DNA from: Streptomyces brasiliensis
GTDB taxonomy: Bacteria; Actinomycetota; Actinomycetes; Streptomycetales; Streptomycetaceae
NCBI RefSeq assembly: GCF_014647875.1
Contig: NZ_BMQA01000031.1
Span: forward strand, 31,127 to 95,126
Length of the DNA: 64,000 bases
Direction of reading: 5' to 3'
Numbering within the stretch: the stretch's first letter is position 1; every line of letters begins with the position of its first letter. Shown here piece by piece: positions 24,897 to 34,099 of the stretch. Both the position numbers and the translations under genes were made by a program. The notes beneath the pieces are model-generated. The model ran no database searches, was not told the origin of the DNA, and saw nothing but the letters and a program-made list of their open reading frames with translations.

Positions 24897-24984
24897 TGGA
24901 GCCCGCCGCTTTCCGGGGATACCCACTCCGAACGCCGGTCCCCCAGACCCTCCGCTGTGAAAACCCTCGTTGAAAGGCCTCTCA

Positions 24985-26199
24985 GTGAGCACCGAAGCGT
25001 ACGTGTACGACGCGATCCGCACCCCGCGCGGCCGCGGCAAGGCGAACGGCGCCCTGCACGGCACGAAGCCGATCGACCTGGTCGTCGGCCTCATCCATGA
25101 GATCCGCGACCGCTTCCCGGGCCTGGACCCGGCGGCGATCGACGACATCGTGCTCGGCGTCGTCGGCCCGGTCGGCGACCAGGGCTCCGACATCGCCCGC
25201 ATCGCGGCCATCGCCGCCGGTCTGCCCGACACGGTCGCCGGCGTCCAGGAGAACCGCTTCTGTGCGTCCGGCCTGGAGGCCGTCAACCAGGCCGCCGCCC
25301 GGGTCCGCTCCGGCTGGGAGGACCTGATCCTCGCCGGCGGTGTCGAGTCGATGTCCCGGGTGCCGATGGCCTCCGACGGGGGCGCCTGGTTCAACGACCC
25401 GATGACCAACATGGCCACGAACTTCGTGCCGCAGGGCATCGGCGCCGACCTCATCGCCACCATCGAGGGCTTCTCCCGCCGCGACGTCGACGAGTACGCG
25501 GCCCTCTCGCAGGAGCGCGCGGCGGGCGCCGCGAAGGACGGCCGCTTCGAGCGCTCCGTCGTCCCGGTCAGGGACCGCAGCGGCCTCGTCGTCCTCGACC
25601 ACGACGAGCACCCGCGCCCCGGCACCACCGCCGACTCCCTCGCCAAGCTGAAGCCGTCCTTCGCCGACATCGGCGAGCTGGGCGGCTTCGACGCCGTGGC
25701 CCTGCAGAAGTACCACTGGGTCGAGAAGATCGACCACGTCCACCACGCGGGCAACTCGTCCGGCATCGTGGACGGCGCCTCGCTCGTCGCGATCGGCTCC
25801 AAGGAGGTCGGCGAGCGCCACGGCCTCACCCCGCGCGCGCGGATCGTCTCCGCCGCCGTCTCCGGCTCCGAGCCCACCATCATGCTCACCGGTCCCGCGC
25901 CCGCCACCCGCAAGGCGCTCGCCAAGGCCGGGCTGACCATCGACGACATCGACCTCGTCGAGATCAACGAGGCGTTCGCCGCGGTCGTGCTGCGCTTCGT
26001 GAAGGACATGGGCCTGTCCCTGGACAAGGTCAACGTCAACGGCGGCGCGATCGCTCTCGGCCACCCGCTCGGCGCCACGGGCGCGATGATCCTCGGCACG
26101 CTCGTCGACGAGCTCGAGCGCCAGGACAAGCGCTACGGCCTCGCCACGCTGTGCGTCGGCGGCGGCATGGGCATCGCCACCATCATCGAGCGCATCTGA
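24985..26199 (+). CDS. fadA: Acetyl-CoA C-acyltransferase (FadA, beta-oxidation thiolase)
   Basis: 404-aa thiolase for the last beta-oxidation step. Nucleophile Cys93 in NRFCASGLEAV, then NGGAIALGHPLGATGAMI (His) and LCVGGGMG (second Cys). GTG at 24985 gives the family start (STEAYVYDAIRTPRGRG) with AAAGG upstream; 88 bp separate it from the CoA-transferase gene. fadB follows 41 bp later, and together they would form the alpha/beta fatty-acid oxidation complex. A second thiolase (PcaF) is at the other end of the window. Confidence 0.93.
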   Translation: MSTEAYVYDAIRTPRGRGKANGALHGTKPIDLVVGLIHEIRDRFPGLDPAAIDDIVLGVVGPVGDQGSDIARIAAIAAGLPDTVAGVQENRFCASGLEAVNQAAARVRSGWEDLILAGGVESMSRVPMASDGGAWFNDPMTNMATNFVPQGIGADLIATIEGFSRRDVDEYAALSQERAAGAAKDGRFERSVVPVRDRSGLVVLDHDEHPRPGTTADSLAKLKPSFADIGELGGFDAVALQKYHWVEKIDHVHHAGNSSGIVDGASLVAIGSKEVGERHGLTPRARIVSAAVSGSEPTIMLTGPAPATRKALAKAGLTIDDIDLVEINEAFAAVVLRFVKDMGLSLDKVNVNGGAIALGHPLGATGAMILGTLVDELERQDKRYGLATLCVGGGMGIATIIERI

Positions 26200-26240
26200 A
26201 CTCCCCGCGGAATCACGACACTTCAACGGAGACGACTGTC

Positions 26241-28436
26241 ATGACCGAAAGCACCACCATCCGCTGGGAACAGGACGACACCGGCGTCGTCACCCTCGTC
26301 CTCGACGACCCCGACCAGTCCGCGAACACCATGAACCAGGCGTTCCGCGACTCCCTCGCCGCGATCACCGAACGCCTGGAAGCCGAGAAGGACAGCATCC
26401 GGGGCGTCATCTTCACCTCCGCCAAGAAGACCTTCTTCGCCGGCGGCGACCTGCGCGACCTGATCCGGGTCACGCCCGGGACCGCGCAGGACCTCTTCGA
26501 CGGCAGCCTCGCCATCAAGCGCAACCTGCGCCGCATCGAGACCCTCGGCAAGCCGGTCGTCGCGGCGATCAACGGCGCGGCCCTGGGCGGCGGCTTCGAA
26601 CTCGCCCTCGCCTGCCACCACCGCGTCGCCCTCGACACCTCCGGCACCAAGATCGGCTGCCCCGAGGTCACCCTCGGCCTGCTGCCCGGAGGCGGCGGAG
26701 TCGTCCGCACCGTACGCCTGCTGGGCATCGCCGATGCCCTCCTGAAGGTCCTCCTCCAGGGCACCCAGTACAACGCGCGGCGCGCCCAGGAGAACGGCCT
26801 CGTCCATGAAGTGGCCGAAACGCCGGAGGAGCTGCTGGCCAAGGCCCGCGCCTTCATCGATGCCAACCCCGAGTCCCAGCAGCCCTGGGACAAGCCCGGC
26901 CACCGCATCCCGGGCGGCACCCCGGCCAACCCCAAGTTCGCCGCCAACCTGCCCGCCTTCCCGGCCAGTCTGCGCAAGCAGACCAATGGCGCGCCCTACC
27001 CGGCGCCGCGCAACATCCTCGCCGCGGCCGTCGAGGGCTCCCAGGTCGACTTCGAGACCGCCCAGGTCATCGAGGCGCGCTACTTCGTCGAGCTGGCCGC
27101 CGGGCAGACCGCGAAGAACATGATCCAGGCGTTCTTCTTCGACCTCCAGGCCGTCAACTCCGGCGCCAACCGCCCCAAGGGCGTCGAGCCGCGCAAGGTC
27201 CGCAAGGTCGCCGTCCTGGGCGCCGGGATGATGGGCGCGGGCATCGCCTACTCGTGCGCCCGCGCGGGCATCGAGGTCGTTCTCAAGGACGTCTCCCTGG
27301 AGGCCGCTCTCAAGGGCAGGTCCTACTCCGAGAAGCTGTGCGCGAAGGCCGTCTCCCGGGGCCGTACGACCCAGGAGAAGGCGGACGCGCTGCTCGCCCG
27401 CATCACCCCCACCGCCGAGGCCGCCGACCTCGCGGGCTGCGACGCGGTCATCGAGGCCGTCTTCGAGGACCCGGCGCTCAAGCACAAGGTGTTCCAGGAG
27501 ATCGAGCACGTCGTCGACGCCGACGCGCTGCTGTGCTCGAACACCTCCACCCTCCCGATCACCGCCCTCGCCGAAGGCGTCGAGCGCCAGGCCGACTTCA
27601 TCGGACTGCACTTCTTCTCGCCGGTCGACAAGATGCCGCTCGTCGAGATCATCAAGGGTGAGCGCACCGGCGACGAGGCCCTCGCCCGCGCCTTCGACCT
27701 CGTCCGGCAGATCAACAAGACGCCGATCGTCGTCAACGACTCGCGCGGCTTCTTCACCTCGCGCGTGATCGGACACTTCATCAACGAGGGCGTCGCGATG
27801 GTCGGCGAGGGCATCGAGCCCGCGTCGGTCGAGCAGGCGGCGGCGCAGGTGGGCTACCCGGCCAAGGTGCTGTCCCTGATGGACGAGCTGACGCTGACCC
27901 TGCCGCGCAAGATCCGCAACGAGTCCAAGCGGGCCGTCGAGGAGGCGGGCGGCACCTGGCCGGCGCACCCCGCCGAGGCCGTCATCGACCGCATGGTCGA
28001 CGAGTTCGGGCGCCCGGGCCGCAGCGGCGGCGCGGGCTTCTACGAGTACGGCGAGGACGGCAAGCGCGCCGGACTGTGGCCGGGCCTGCGCGAGCACTTC
28101 ACCAAGCCTGGGCACGAGATCCCGTTCCGCGACATGCAGGAGCGGATGCTCTTCTCGGAGGCGCTGGACACCGTCAAGCTCCTCGAGGAGGGTGTCCTGA
28201 CGTCGGTCGCCGACGCCAACATCGGCTCGATCTTCGGCATCGGCTTCCCGGGCTGGACCGGCGGCGTCCTGCAGTACATCAACGGCTACGACGGCGGCGC
28301 CGGGACAGGGGTCGGCCTGCCGGGCTTCGTGGCACGCGCGCGTGAGCTGGCCGACCGCTACGGCGAGCGCTTCACCCCGCCCGCCCTGCTGATCGAGAAG
28401 GCCGAGAAGGGCGAGACCTTCACCGACGGGCGCTGA
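26241..28436 (+). CDS. fadB: Fatty-acid oxidation complex alpha subunit (enoyl-CoA hydratase / 3-hydroxyacyl-CoA dehydrogenase)
   Basis: 731 aa. Crotonase domain at residues ~10-200 (oxyanion-hole GGGFELALACHHRVA and GCPEVTLGLLPGGGG), then the NAD-binding 3-hydroxyacyl-CoA dehydrogenase from ~residue 320 (VAVLGAGMMGAGIAYSCARAG) with HFFSPVDKMPLVEII and C-terminal helical domains. It hydrates trans-2-enoyl-CoA and oxidises L-3-hydroxyacyl-CoA. ATG 26241 has CGGAGA upstream. Co-transcribed with fadA; transcription probably ends at the strong hairpin 8 bp beyond the stop. Confidence 0.94.
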   Translation: MTESTTIRWEQDDTGVVTLVLDDPDQSANTMNQAFRDSLAAITERLEAEKDSIRGVIFTSAKKTFFAGGDLRDLIRVTPGTAQDLFDGSLAIKRNLRRIETLGKPVVAAINGAALGGGFELALACHHRVALDTSGTKIGCPEVTLGLLPGGGGVVRTVRLLGIADALLKVLLQGTQYNARRAQENGLVHEVAETPEELLAKARAFIDANPESQQPWDKPGHRIPGGTPANPKFAANLPAFPASLRKQTNGAPYPAPRNILAAAVEGSQVDFETAQVIEARYFVELAAGQTAKNMIQAFFFDLQAVNSGANRPKGVEPRKVRKVAVLGAGMMGAGIAYSCARAGIEVVLKDVSLEAALKGRSYSEKLCAKAVSRGRTTQEKADALLARITPTAEAADLAGCDAVIEAVFEDPALKHKVFQEIEHVVDADALLCSNTSTLPITALAEGVERQADFIGLHFFSPVDKMPLVEIIKGERTGDEALARAFDLVRQINKTPIVVNDSRGFFTSRVIGHFINEGVAMVGEGIEPASVEQAAAQVGYPAKVLSLMDELTLTLPRKIRNESKRAVEEAGGTWPAHPAEAVIDRMVDEFGRPGRSGGAGFYEYGEDGKRAGLWPGLREHFTKPGHEIPFRDMQERMLFSEALDTVKLLEEGVLTSVADANIGSIFGIGFPGWTGGVLQYINGYDGGAGTGVGLPGFVARARELADRYGERFTPPALLIEKAEKGETFTDGR

Positions 28437-28443
28437 CGGATCT

Positions 28444-28487
28444 TGCAGGAGTGGCTCACCCCTCCTCCGGGGTGAGCCACTCCTGCA
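28444..28487. terminator. Bidirectional terminator hairpin between fadB and the merR gene
   Basis: TGCAGGAGTGGCTCACCCC and its exact reverse complement flank a 6-nt loop (TCCTCC): a perfect 19-bp stem. It starts 7 bp after the fadB stop and includes the stop codon and last codons (LQEWLTPEEG) of the convergent MerR gene, so one arm is coding. It could terminate both transcripts. Confidence 0.85.
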
Positions 28488-29157
28488 GTTCCTGCCTCAG
28501 CGACCGCTGAAAGGTCGTCAACAGGGCCTGCACCACCAGCGGATGCATGTGCGCCGACAGCGACTTCACATCCCGGGTGTCTCGTTCGGCGACCGCGTCC
28601 CGCAACAGCGACGACAGCTCCCGGGCCGCCGCCCGTGAGTGCTCGATCAGGGCGGTGCGGGCCGCCAGGATCGTCTCCTGCGAGAACGGCACGTCGAGCA
28701 GTTCGACGCCGAGCCGGAGCAGCCCGGCGTCGACCCGGAACGCGTCACCGTCCCGCTCGACCACGTTCATCGCGGCCAGCCGGTCCAGGTCGTCCTCGGT
28801 CAGCGGCCGTCCCGAACGCCGCTCCAGTTCCGCGCGTGAGAGCCTCTCCGAGGTGTCCGGGGCCCACGAGGACACAACGGCCCGGTGCACTGCGAGATCC
28901 CGGGCGCTCAGGTCCGGCGGCAGCTGCCGCAGGTACCGCTCGATCGCGGCCAGGGTCATGCCCTGGTGCTGGAGCTCCTCGATCAGCGCGAGACGCGCGA
29001 GATGCCCGGGGCCGTAGTGGCCCACCCGGCGCGGACCGATCACCGGCGGCGGCAGCAGCCCCTTGGTGCCGTAGAAGCGGACCGTGCGCACCGTGAGGCC
29101 CGCCCGGGCGGCCAGCTCGTCGATCGTGAGGGTCGGCTCCTCAGTGTCGGTCGTCAT
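28456..29157 (-). CDS. MerR-family transcriptional regulator
   Basis: 233 aa. N-terminal winged HTH of the MerR family (TIDELAARAGLTVRTVRFYGTKGLLPPP, GHYGPGHLARLALIEELQHQGMTLAAI), then a long C-terminal helical domain (about residues 90-233) without the cysteines of metal-sensing MerRs, suggesting a small-molecule or protein effector. Convergent to fadAB, so it may or may not control them; it is divergent from the permease gene. Its last codons form one arm of the shared terminator. Confidence 0.88.
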   Translation of the reverse strand: MTTDTEEPTLTIDELAARAGLTVRTVRFYGTKGLLPPPVIGPRRVGHYGPGHLARLALIEELQHQGMTLAAIERYLRQLPPDLSARDLAVHRAVVSSWAPDTSERLSRAELERRSGRPLTEDDLDRLAAMNVVERDGDAFRVDAGLLRLGVELLDVPFSQETILAARTALIEHSRAAARELSSLLRDAVAERDTRDVKSLSAHMHPLVVQALLTTFQRSLRQELQEWLTPEEG

Positions 29158-29263
29158 GTGCAGCAGTATCGCTGTCTCACCAATGCTGTGAAACCCGCGA
29201 TCGCGAGGATTCCGTGCGCCACGTCATGGGGCGGGTGGCTTTCGGAGTGTGTACGATCGCAAT

Positions 29264-29282
29264 TAGATGTAGTATACATCTA
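29264..29282. promoter_or_regulatory. AT-rich palindrome TAGATGTA-GTA-TACATCTA in the permease promoter
   Basis: Perfect 8-bp arms with a 3-bp spacer, followed by TATATT, an AT island in otherwise GC-rich DNA. It lies ~180 bp upstream of the permease and ~110 bp upstream of the MerR gene. The arms resemble operators of GntR/HutC-type regulators. The AT-rich core can also serve as a -10 region. The remaining intergenic DNA (29158-29458) shows no gene. Confidence 0.6.
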
Positions 29283-29458
29283 TATTGTGGGCTGGTCCGC
29301 GTGAGAAATCGCGCCGTGTGACGTGTGCCATCGCATACTGAGTGATCACTCTGGGAACGTGCTGTCTTGGTCCGTGCCGCGACACAAGGGCGGTGCGGAC
29401 CTTGCACATCACGGACACCTGGGCGACAATGCCCGGGCACCAGAGAGTGGAACCGCCC

Positions 29459-30925
29459 TTGAGCAAGGACGCCGTCGAATCGGTACAGGTCGCCGCCCAC
29501 CCCCAGGCGACCGGGACGCCCGCTGACGCGGGCGACGCCGGATACAGCAAGGACCTCAAGCACCGCCACGTCAACATGATCGCCATCGGCGGTGCCATCG
29601 GTACCGGCCTCCTGCTGGGGGCCGGCGGACGCCTGCACAACGCGGGACCGGCACTCGCCCTGGCCTATCTGGTCTGCGGCGTCTTCGCCTTCTTCGTCGT
29701 CCGAGCACTCGGCGAACTGGTCCTGTACCGGCCGTCCTCCGGCTCGTTCGTGTCGTACGCGCGCGAGTTCCTCGGCGAGAAGGGCGCCTACGTCGCCGGC
29801 TGGATGTACTTCCTGAACTGGTCGACCACCGGCATCGCCGACATCACCGCGATCGCGCTGTACACGCACTACTGGAGCATGTTCACGTCCATACCGCAGT
29901 GGGTGCTCGCGCTGATCGCCCTCGCGGTGGTCCTGGCCGTGAACCTGATCTCGGTGAAGATCTTCGGCGAGCTGGAGTTCTGGTTCGCCATCGTCAAGGT
30001 CGCCACCATCGTCGGCTTCATGCTGATCGGCATCTTCCTGCTCGCCACCCAGCACAAGGTCGGCGGCCAGACCCCCGGCCTGAGCATGATCACCGACCAC
30101 GGCGGAATCTTCCCGCACGGCGTGATGCCCGTCGTCCTGGTCATGCAGGGCGTCATCTTCGCCTACGCCGCGCTGGAACTGGTCGGTGTCGCCGCCGGCG
30201 AGACCTCCGAGCCGCACAAGATCGTCCCGCGCGCGGTGAACTCGATCATGTGGCGCGTGGGCCTGTTCTACGTCGGCTCCGTCGTGCTGCTGGCCCTGCT
30301 GCTGCCCGGCTCCGTCTACTCGGGCGACCAGAGCCCGTTCGTGACGGTCCTGTCGAAGATCGGCATCCCGGCGGCCGGCGACGTGATGAACCTGGTCGTC
30401 CTCACCGCCGCCATGTCGTCCCTGAACTCCGGCCTGTACTCCACCGGCCGCATCCTGCGCTCCATGGCCATGGCGGGCTCGGCGCCGAAGTTCACGGCCC
30501 GTATGAACCGCAGCCAGGTGCCGTACGGCGGCATCCTGCTGACCTGCGCCGTCTGCGTGCTCGGCGTCGGCCTCAACTACCTGGTGCCCACGCAGGCCTT
30601 CGAGATCGTGCTGGAGGTCGCCTCCCTCGGCATCATCAGCACCTGGGTGATCATCATGCTCTGCCACATGGTCTTCGTCCGGCGTGCCAGGGCGGGCCTG
30701 GTGGCCCGGCCGTCCTTCCGCCTCAAGGGCAGCCCCGTCACCGAGATCGCCACGATCGCCTTCCTGCTGGTCTGCCTCGGCATGATGTGGAACGACCCCG
30801 AGGTCGGCCGCAAGACCCTGCTGCTCATCCCGGTGATCGCCGTCATGCTCGTCGCGGGCTGGTTCGGGGTGCGCCGCCGGGTGTCGAGGTCCGCCGACCA
30901 GGAGCTGGGCGAGCTCACGAAGTAA
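29459..30925 (+). CDS. ansP: Amino-acid permease (APC superfamily), L-asparagine permease-like
   Basis: About 488 aa with roughly 12 transmembrane segments. Begins with a cytoplasmic tail, then DLKHRHVNMIAIGGAIGTGLLLGAG, the conserved first-helix motif of AAT-family permeases, followed by ALGELVLYRP..SGSFVSYAREFLG and the conserved FAYAALELVGVAAGE segment. This family imports asparagine, GABA or aromatic amino acids; overall resemblance is to AnsP. TTG 29459 (preceded by AGTGGA) is chosen; ATG 29429 is the alternative. Possibly controlled through the palindrome upstream. Confidence 0.82.
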   Translation: MSKDAVESVQVAAHPQATGTPADAGDAGYSKDLKHRHVNMIAIGGAIGTGLLLGAGGRLHNAGPALALAYLVCGVFAFFVVRALGELVLYRPSSGSFVSYAREFLGEKGAYVAGWMYFLNWSTTGIADITAIALYTHYWSMFTSIPQWVLALIALAVVLAVNLISVKIFGELEFWFAIVKVATIVGFMLIGIFLLATQHKVGGQTPGLSMITDHGGIFPHGVMPVVLVMQGVIFAYAALELVGVAAGETSEPHKIVPRAVNSIMWRVGLFYVGSVVLLALLLPGSVYSGDQSPFVTVLSKIGIPAAGDVMNLVVLTAAMSSLNSGLYSTGRILRSMAMAGSAPKFTARMNRSQVPYGGILLTCAVCVLGVGLNYLVPTQAFEIVLEVASLGIISTWVIIMLCHMVFVRRARAGLVARPSFRLKGSPVTEIATIAFLLVCLGMMWNDPEVGRKTLLLIPVIAVMLVAGWFGVRRRVSRSADQELGELTK

Positions 30926-30967
30926 GAGGTCACGGCCACTGTCAGTGGCAGCGCCTACGGTGGCGTC

Positions 30968-31434
30968 ATGTCGGAGATCAAGTACGTCCGGGGTGACGCC
31001 ACCGTGCCGTCCGGCAAGGGCGTCAAGGCGATCGCCCACGTCTGCAACGACGTCGGAGGCTGGGGCAAGGGCTTCGTCCTCGCACTGTCCCGGCGTTGGC
31101 CGCCTGGCACCGCGGCCGCGCGGGCAACGACTTCGGCCTGGGCGCGGTCCAACTGGTCCGGGTCGAGCGGTACATGTGGGTGGCCAACATGATCGGCCAG
31201 CGGGGCACACGGACCGGCAGCAAGGGCGTCCCCGTCCGGTACGAGGCCATCGACACGGCGCTCGGCCGGCTCGCGGACGAGGCGGACGAACTCGGCGCCT
31301 CGGTGCACATGCCTCGCATAGGCTGCGGTCTCGCGGGCGGAAAGTGGTCCCGGATCGAGCCGTTGATCACCGAGCGGCTGGTGGAACGGGACATCGCCGT
31401 GACGGTGTACGACCACGGGGAGGGTGGCGGATGA
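30968..31434 (+). pseudogene. Macro-domain (ADP-ribose-binding) protein, frameshifted
   Basis: The first part (SEIKYVRGDATVPSGKGVKAIAHVCNDVGGWGKGFVLALSRRW) is in one frame and the second (WHRGRAGNDFGLGAVQLVRV ... MPRIGCGLAGGKWSRIEPLI) in another. The change is near 31094-31100, where about eight residues expected between the two parts are missing, so a small out-of-frame deletion is likely. The ADP-ribose loops HVCND and IGCGLAGGKW are otherwise intact, pointing to a recent event or a sequencing error. Its stop overlaps the next ATG as ATGA. Confidence 0.82.
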
Positions 31435-32348
31435 GCGACGAGACCGATGTCCTGGTGCTCGGCGGCGCGGGCGTGGACACCATCGTGTACGTACCGGAAC
31501 TGCCGCTCCCGTACGCCGACAGCTACATGATCGACTCCGGGATCCGCACCCGGGCCGGACAGACCGGCGACTTCGTCGCGCTGGGACTCGCCGCTCTCGG
31601 CCTGCGCACCCACCACCTCGACCTGCTCGGCGACGACCCCGAGGGCGACCTGGTCCGCGCCCTGCACCGGGAGCGGGGCATCGCGCTCACCGCGATCCCG
31701 CAGCCCGCGGGCACCAAGCGCGCGGTCAATCTGGTCGGCCCGGACGGACGCCGGCTGTCCTTGTACGACACCAGCCGCGCCCACGCCGACGACCGTCTCC
31801 CGGATCCGGTGCTGCGCTCCCTGGCGGCGTCCAGCAGGCACGCGCACGTCGCCATCACCCACCCGTGCGCCCACGCCCTGCCCGTCCTGCGCGAGTCGAG
31901 CGTGACCCTCTCCACCGACCTGCACGACTGGGACGGCGAGGATCCCTACCACGAGCCGTTCGCGCATGCCGCGGACATCGTGTTCCTGTCGGCGACGGCC
32001 CTCACCGACCCCGAGCGGATCATGCACCGCATCGCCGAGCGGGGCAGGGCACAGGTGGTGGTCGCCACGGCCGGCGCCGAGGGCGCCCAGCTGCTGGCCG
32101 ACGGCGAGCTGACCCGTGTACCGGCCGTCGCCCCGCCTGCGCCGGTGGTGGACTCCAACGGCGCGGGCGACGCGTTCGCCGCCGCCTTCCTCTTCGGCCA
32201 CCTGACCGGCGAACCGCCCCGGCGGTGCGCCCTGTACGGGGCGGTGGCCGGGGCGTACGCCTGCACGGTGCCCTCGACGGAGACGGCGGCGATAGGCCGG
32301 GAGGAACTCCTGGACCGCGCGGCCGAGTCGGCTGCCGCCATGCGGTGA
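31431..32348 (+). CDS. PfkB-family carbohydrate/nucleoside kinase
   Basis: 305 aa ribokinase-like kinase. N-terminal VLVLGGAGVDTIVYVPELP, substrate loop GQTGDFVALGLAALG, and the C-terminal PfkB signature VDSNGAGDAFAAAFLFG with catalytic Asp in GAGD. Substrate (ribose, adenosine, fructose-6-P or other) cannot be told. ATGA overlap with the macro-domain reading frame indicates the two were one operon, so a nucleoside or ADP-ribose-derived sugar is an attractive guess. Confidence 0.88.
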   Translation: MSDETDVLVLGGAGVDTIVYVPELPLPYADSYMIDSGIRTRAGQTGDFVALGLAALGLRTHHLDLLGDDPEGDLVRALHRERGIALTAIPQPAGTKRAVNLVGPDGRRLSLYDTSRAHADDRLPDPVLRSLAASSRHAHVAITHPCAHALPVLRESSVTLSTDLHDWDGEDPYHEPFAHAADIVFLSATALTDPERIMHRIAERGRAQVVVATAGAEGAQLLADGELTRVPAVAPPAPVVDSNGAGDAFAAAFLFGHLTGEPPRRCALYGAVAGAYACTVPSTETAAIGREELLDRAAESAAAMR

Positions 32349-32406
32349 GGAGGCGGGGAAGCAGCCCCGGCCCATGCTCGTCGGTGCGGGTTGTCCGTGC
32401 CGGCCG

Positions 32407-33900
32407 TCAGTGCTGGTGCACGTCGTGCGTGGCCTCGATCTTCTTCCACGACTTCGGCTGAGCCGCGACCGTCGCCGCCTTCGCGACGGATGCCGTGCGG
32501 GCCGCCGGGGCCGCGGGCTTGACCGGCTCGAAAAGCCACGTGTCGAACAGCGCGGCCAGTGGCTTGCCGGACACCTGCTCGGCGTACCGCTGGAAGTCGG
32601 CGACCGACGCGTTGCCGTACGCGTGCTTCTTCGGCCAGCCCTTCAGGACGGCGAAGAACGCGTCGTCGCCGATCTCGTTGCGCAGCGCCTGCAGAGCCAG
32701 CGCGCCCCGGTCGTAGACGGCTGCGTCGAACTGGTTGTCCGGACCCGGGTCACCGGGCGCGACCGTCCAGAACGGGTCGTCGGCGGGGTGCGAGTCGTAG
32801 ACGTAGTCCGCCAGTTCCTGCGCGGTGCCCTCGCCCTCGTGCTCGGACCACAGCCACTGCGCGTACGACGCGAAGCCCTCGTTGAGCCAGATGTCCTTCC
32901 AGCCCTTCACCGACACGGAGTCGCCGTACCACTGGTGCGCCAGCTCGTGCACGACCACAGAGGTGTTGGAACCCCGCGCGAACTGCCGCGGGCTGTAGAA
33001 CACCCTGGTCTGCGTCTCCAGCGCGTACCCGGTGGTCGTGTCGGGCACATAGCCGCCCGCCGAACCGAAGGGGTACGGCCCGAAGTACTCGCTCAGCCAG
33101 TCGACCAGCTCCCCGGTCCGCTCGACGCTCGCCCGCGCCGCCCCGTCGTTCTCGCCGAGGTCCTTGCTGTAGGCGTTGACGACCGGAATGCCGCCCTCGG
33201 AAGTGCCGGTCGTGATGTCGAACCGCCCGACCGCCAGGGTGGTCAGATACGTGGCCTGCGGCTTGTTCTCGCGCCAGTTCCAGCGGGTCCAGCCCAGCTG
33301 TGAACTCGTCGACTGGAGCGTGCCGTTGGAGATGACCTGGATGCCGTCCGGCACCGCGACGGACACGTCGTAGGTGGCCTTGTCGAGCGGGTGGTCGTTG
33401 CTCGGGTACCACCACCAGGCAGCCTCGGGCTCGTCCGCCGCGACGGCGCCGTCCGGCGTGCGGTGCCACGTCGAGAAGCCGTACGCGCTCTTCGTCGACG
33501 GCACCCCGCCGTAGCGCACGACCACCGTGATCGACGTGCCCTCGGCGAGCGGCTTCTTCGGCGTGACCACCAGCTCGTGCTCGCCCGAGGCGGTGAACGC
33601 CGCCTTGGTGCCGTTCACCCGCACCTCGCTCACGTCCAGCAGGAAGTCCAGGTCGAAGCTCGACAGGTCCTGCGTGGTCTTCGCGAGGATCGTGGTCGTA
33701 CCCTCCAACTCGTCCGTCGCGGGCCGGTACTGCAGCCGGACGTCGTAGTGGGAGACGTCGTAACCGCCGTTGCCGTAGTACGGATAGTAGGGGTCGCCGA
33801 TGCCCGGTGCGCCCGGGGCGAAGCTCGCGGCCGATGCCGGGATCGCCAGCAGGAGGGAGGCCGCCGCCAGTGCGCACGGCGCGAGGATTCTGCGGTGCAC
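32407..33900 (-). CDS. Secreted M1-family zinc metallopeptidase
   Basis: 497 aa. Signal peptide at residues 1-25 (RRILAPCALAAASLLLAIPASA). Gluzincin motif HELAHQWYGDSVSVKGWKDIWLNEGFA gives HExxH-x18-E; the M1 N-terminal beta-domain precedes it. The GAMEN exopeptidase motif is replaced by ALETQTRVFYS-like sequence, so strict aminopeptidase specificity is uncertain. The long Ala/Lys-rich C-terminal tail ends HDVHQH. Exported by Sec. Convergent with the PfkB gene. Confidence 0.92.
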   Translation of the reverse strand: MHRRILAPCALAAASLLLAIPASAASFAPGAPGIGDPYYPYYGNGGYDVSHYDVRLQYRPATDELEGTTTILAKTTQDLSSFDLDFLLDVSEVRVNGTKAAFTASGEHELVVTPKKPLAEGTSITVVVRYGGVPSTKSAYGFSTWHRTPDGAVAADEPEAAWWWYPSNDHPLDKATYDVSVAVPDGIQVISNGTLQSTSSQLGWTRWNWRENKPQATYLTTLAVGRFDITTGTSEGGIPVVNAYSKDLGENDGAARASVERTGELVDWLSEYFGPYPFGSAGGYVPDTTTGYALETQTRVFYSPRQFARGSNTSVVVHELAHQWYGDSVSVKGWKDIWLNEGFASYAQWLWSEHEGEGTAQELADYVYDSHPADDPFWTVAPGDPGPDNQFDAAVYDRGALALQALRNEIGDDAFFAVLKGWPKKHAYGNASVADFQRYAEQVSGKPLAALFDTWLFEPVKPAAPAARTASVAKAATVAAQPKSWKKIEATHDVHQH

Positions 33901-34099
33901 GAGAACTCCAAGTCGTAGAGCCGAGAAGTCTGTTCGGAGCCTATTCAGACCCTGGGGGCTCTGACGTGTCCACAGCAGCCACTGTCACACGATCGCCATT
34001 CGGCCGACATGGGCGCACCCGGCCCAGGGATGCTTTCCGGCCACTCGGGAGAGTCATGTGCTCACTTTTGTACGGAAGTTGACCGGGGTGCCGTCCGCT

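Noticed and set aside
29177..31210. A 677-codon open frame on the minus strand over the permease gene
   Set aside because: Its composition (Asp/Gly/His-rich, no domain) is that of an antisense shadow. The + strand permease has clear transmembrane and family motifs.
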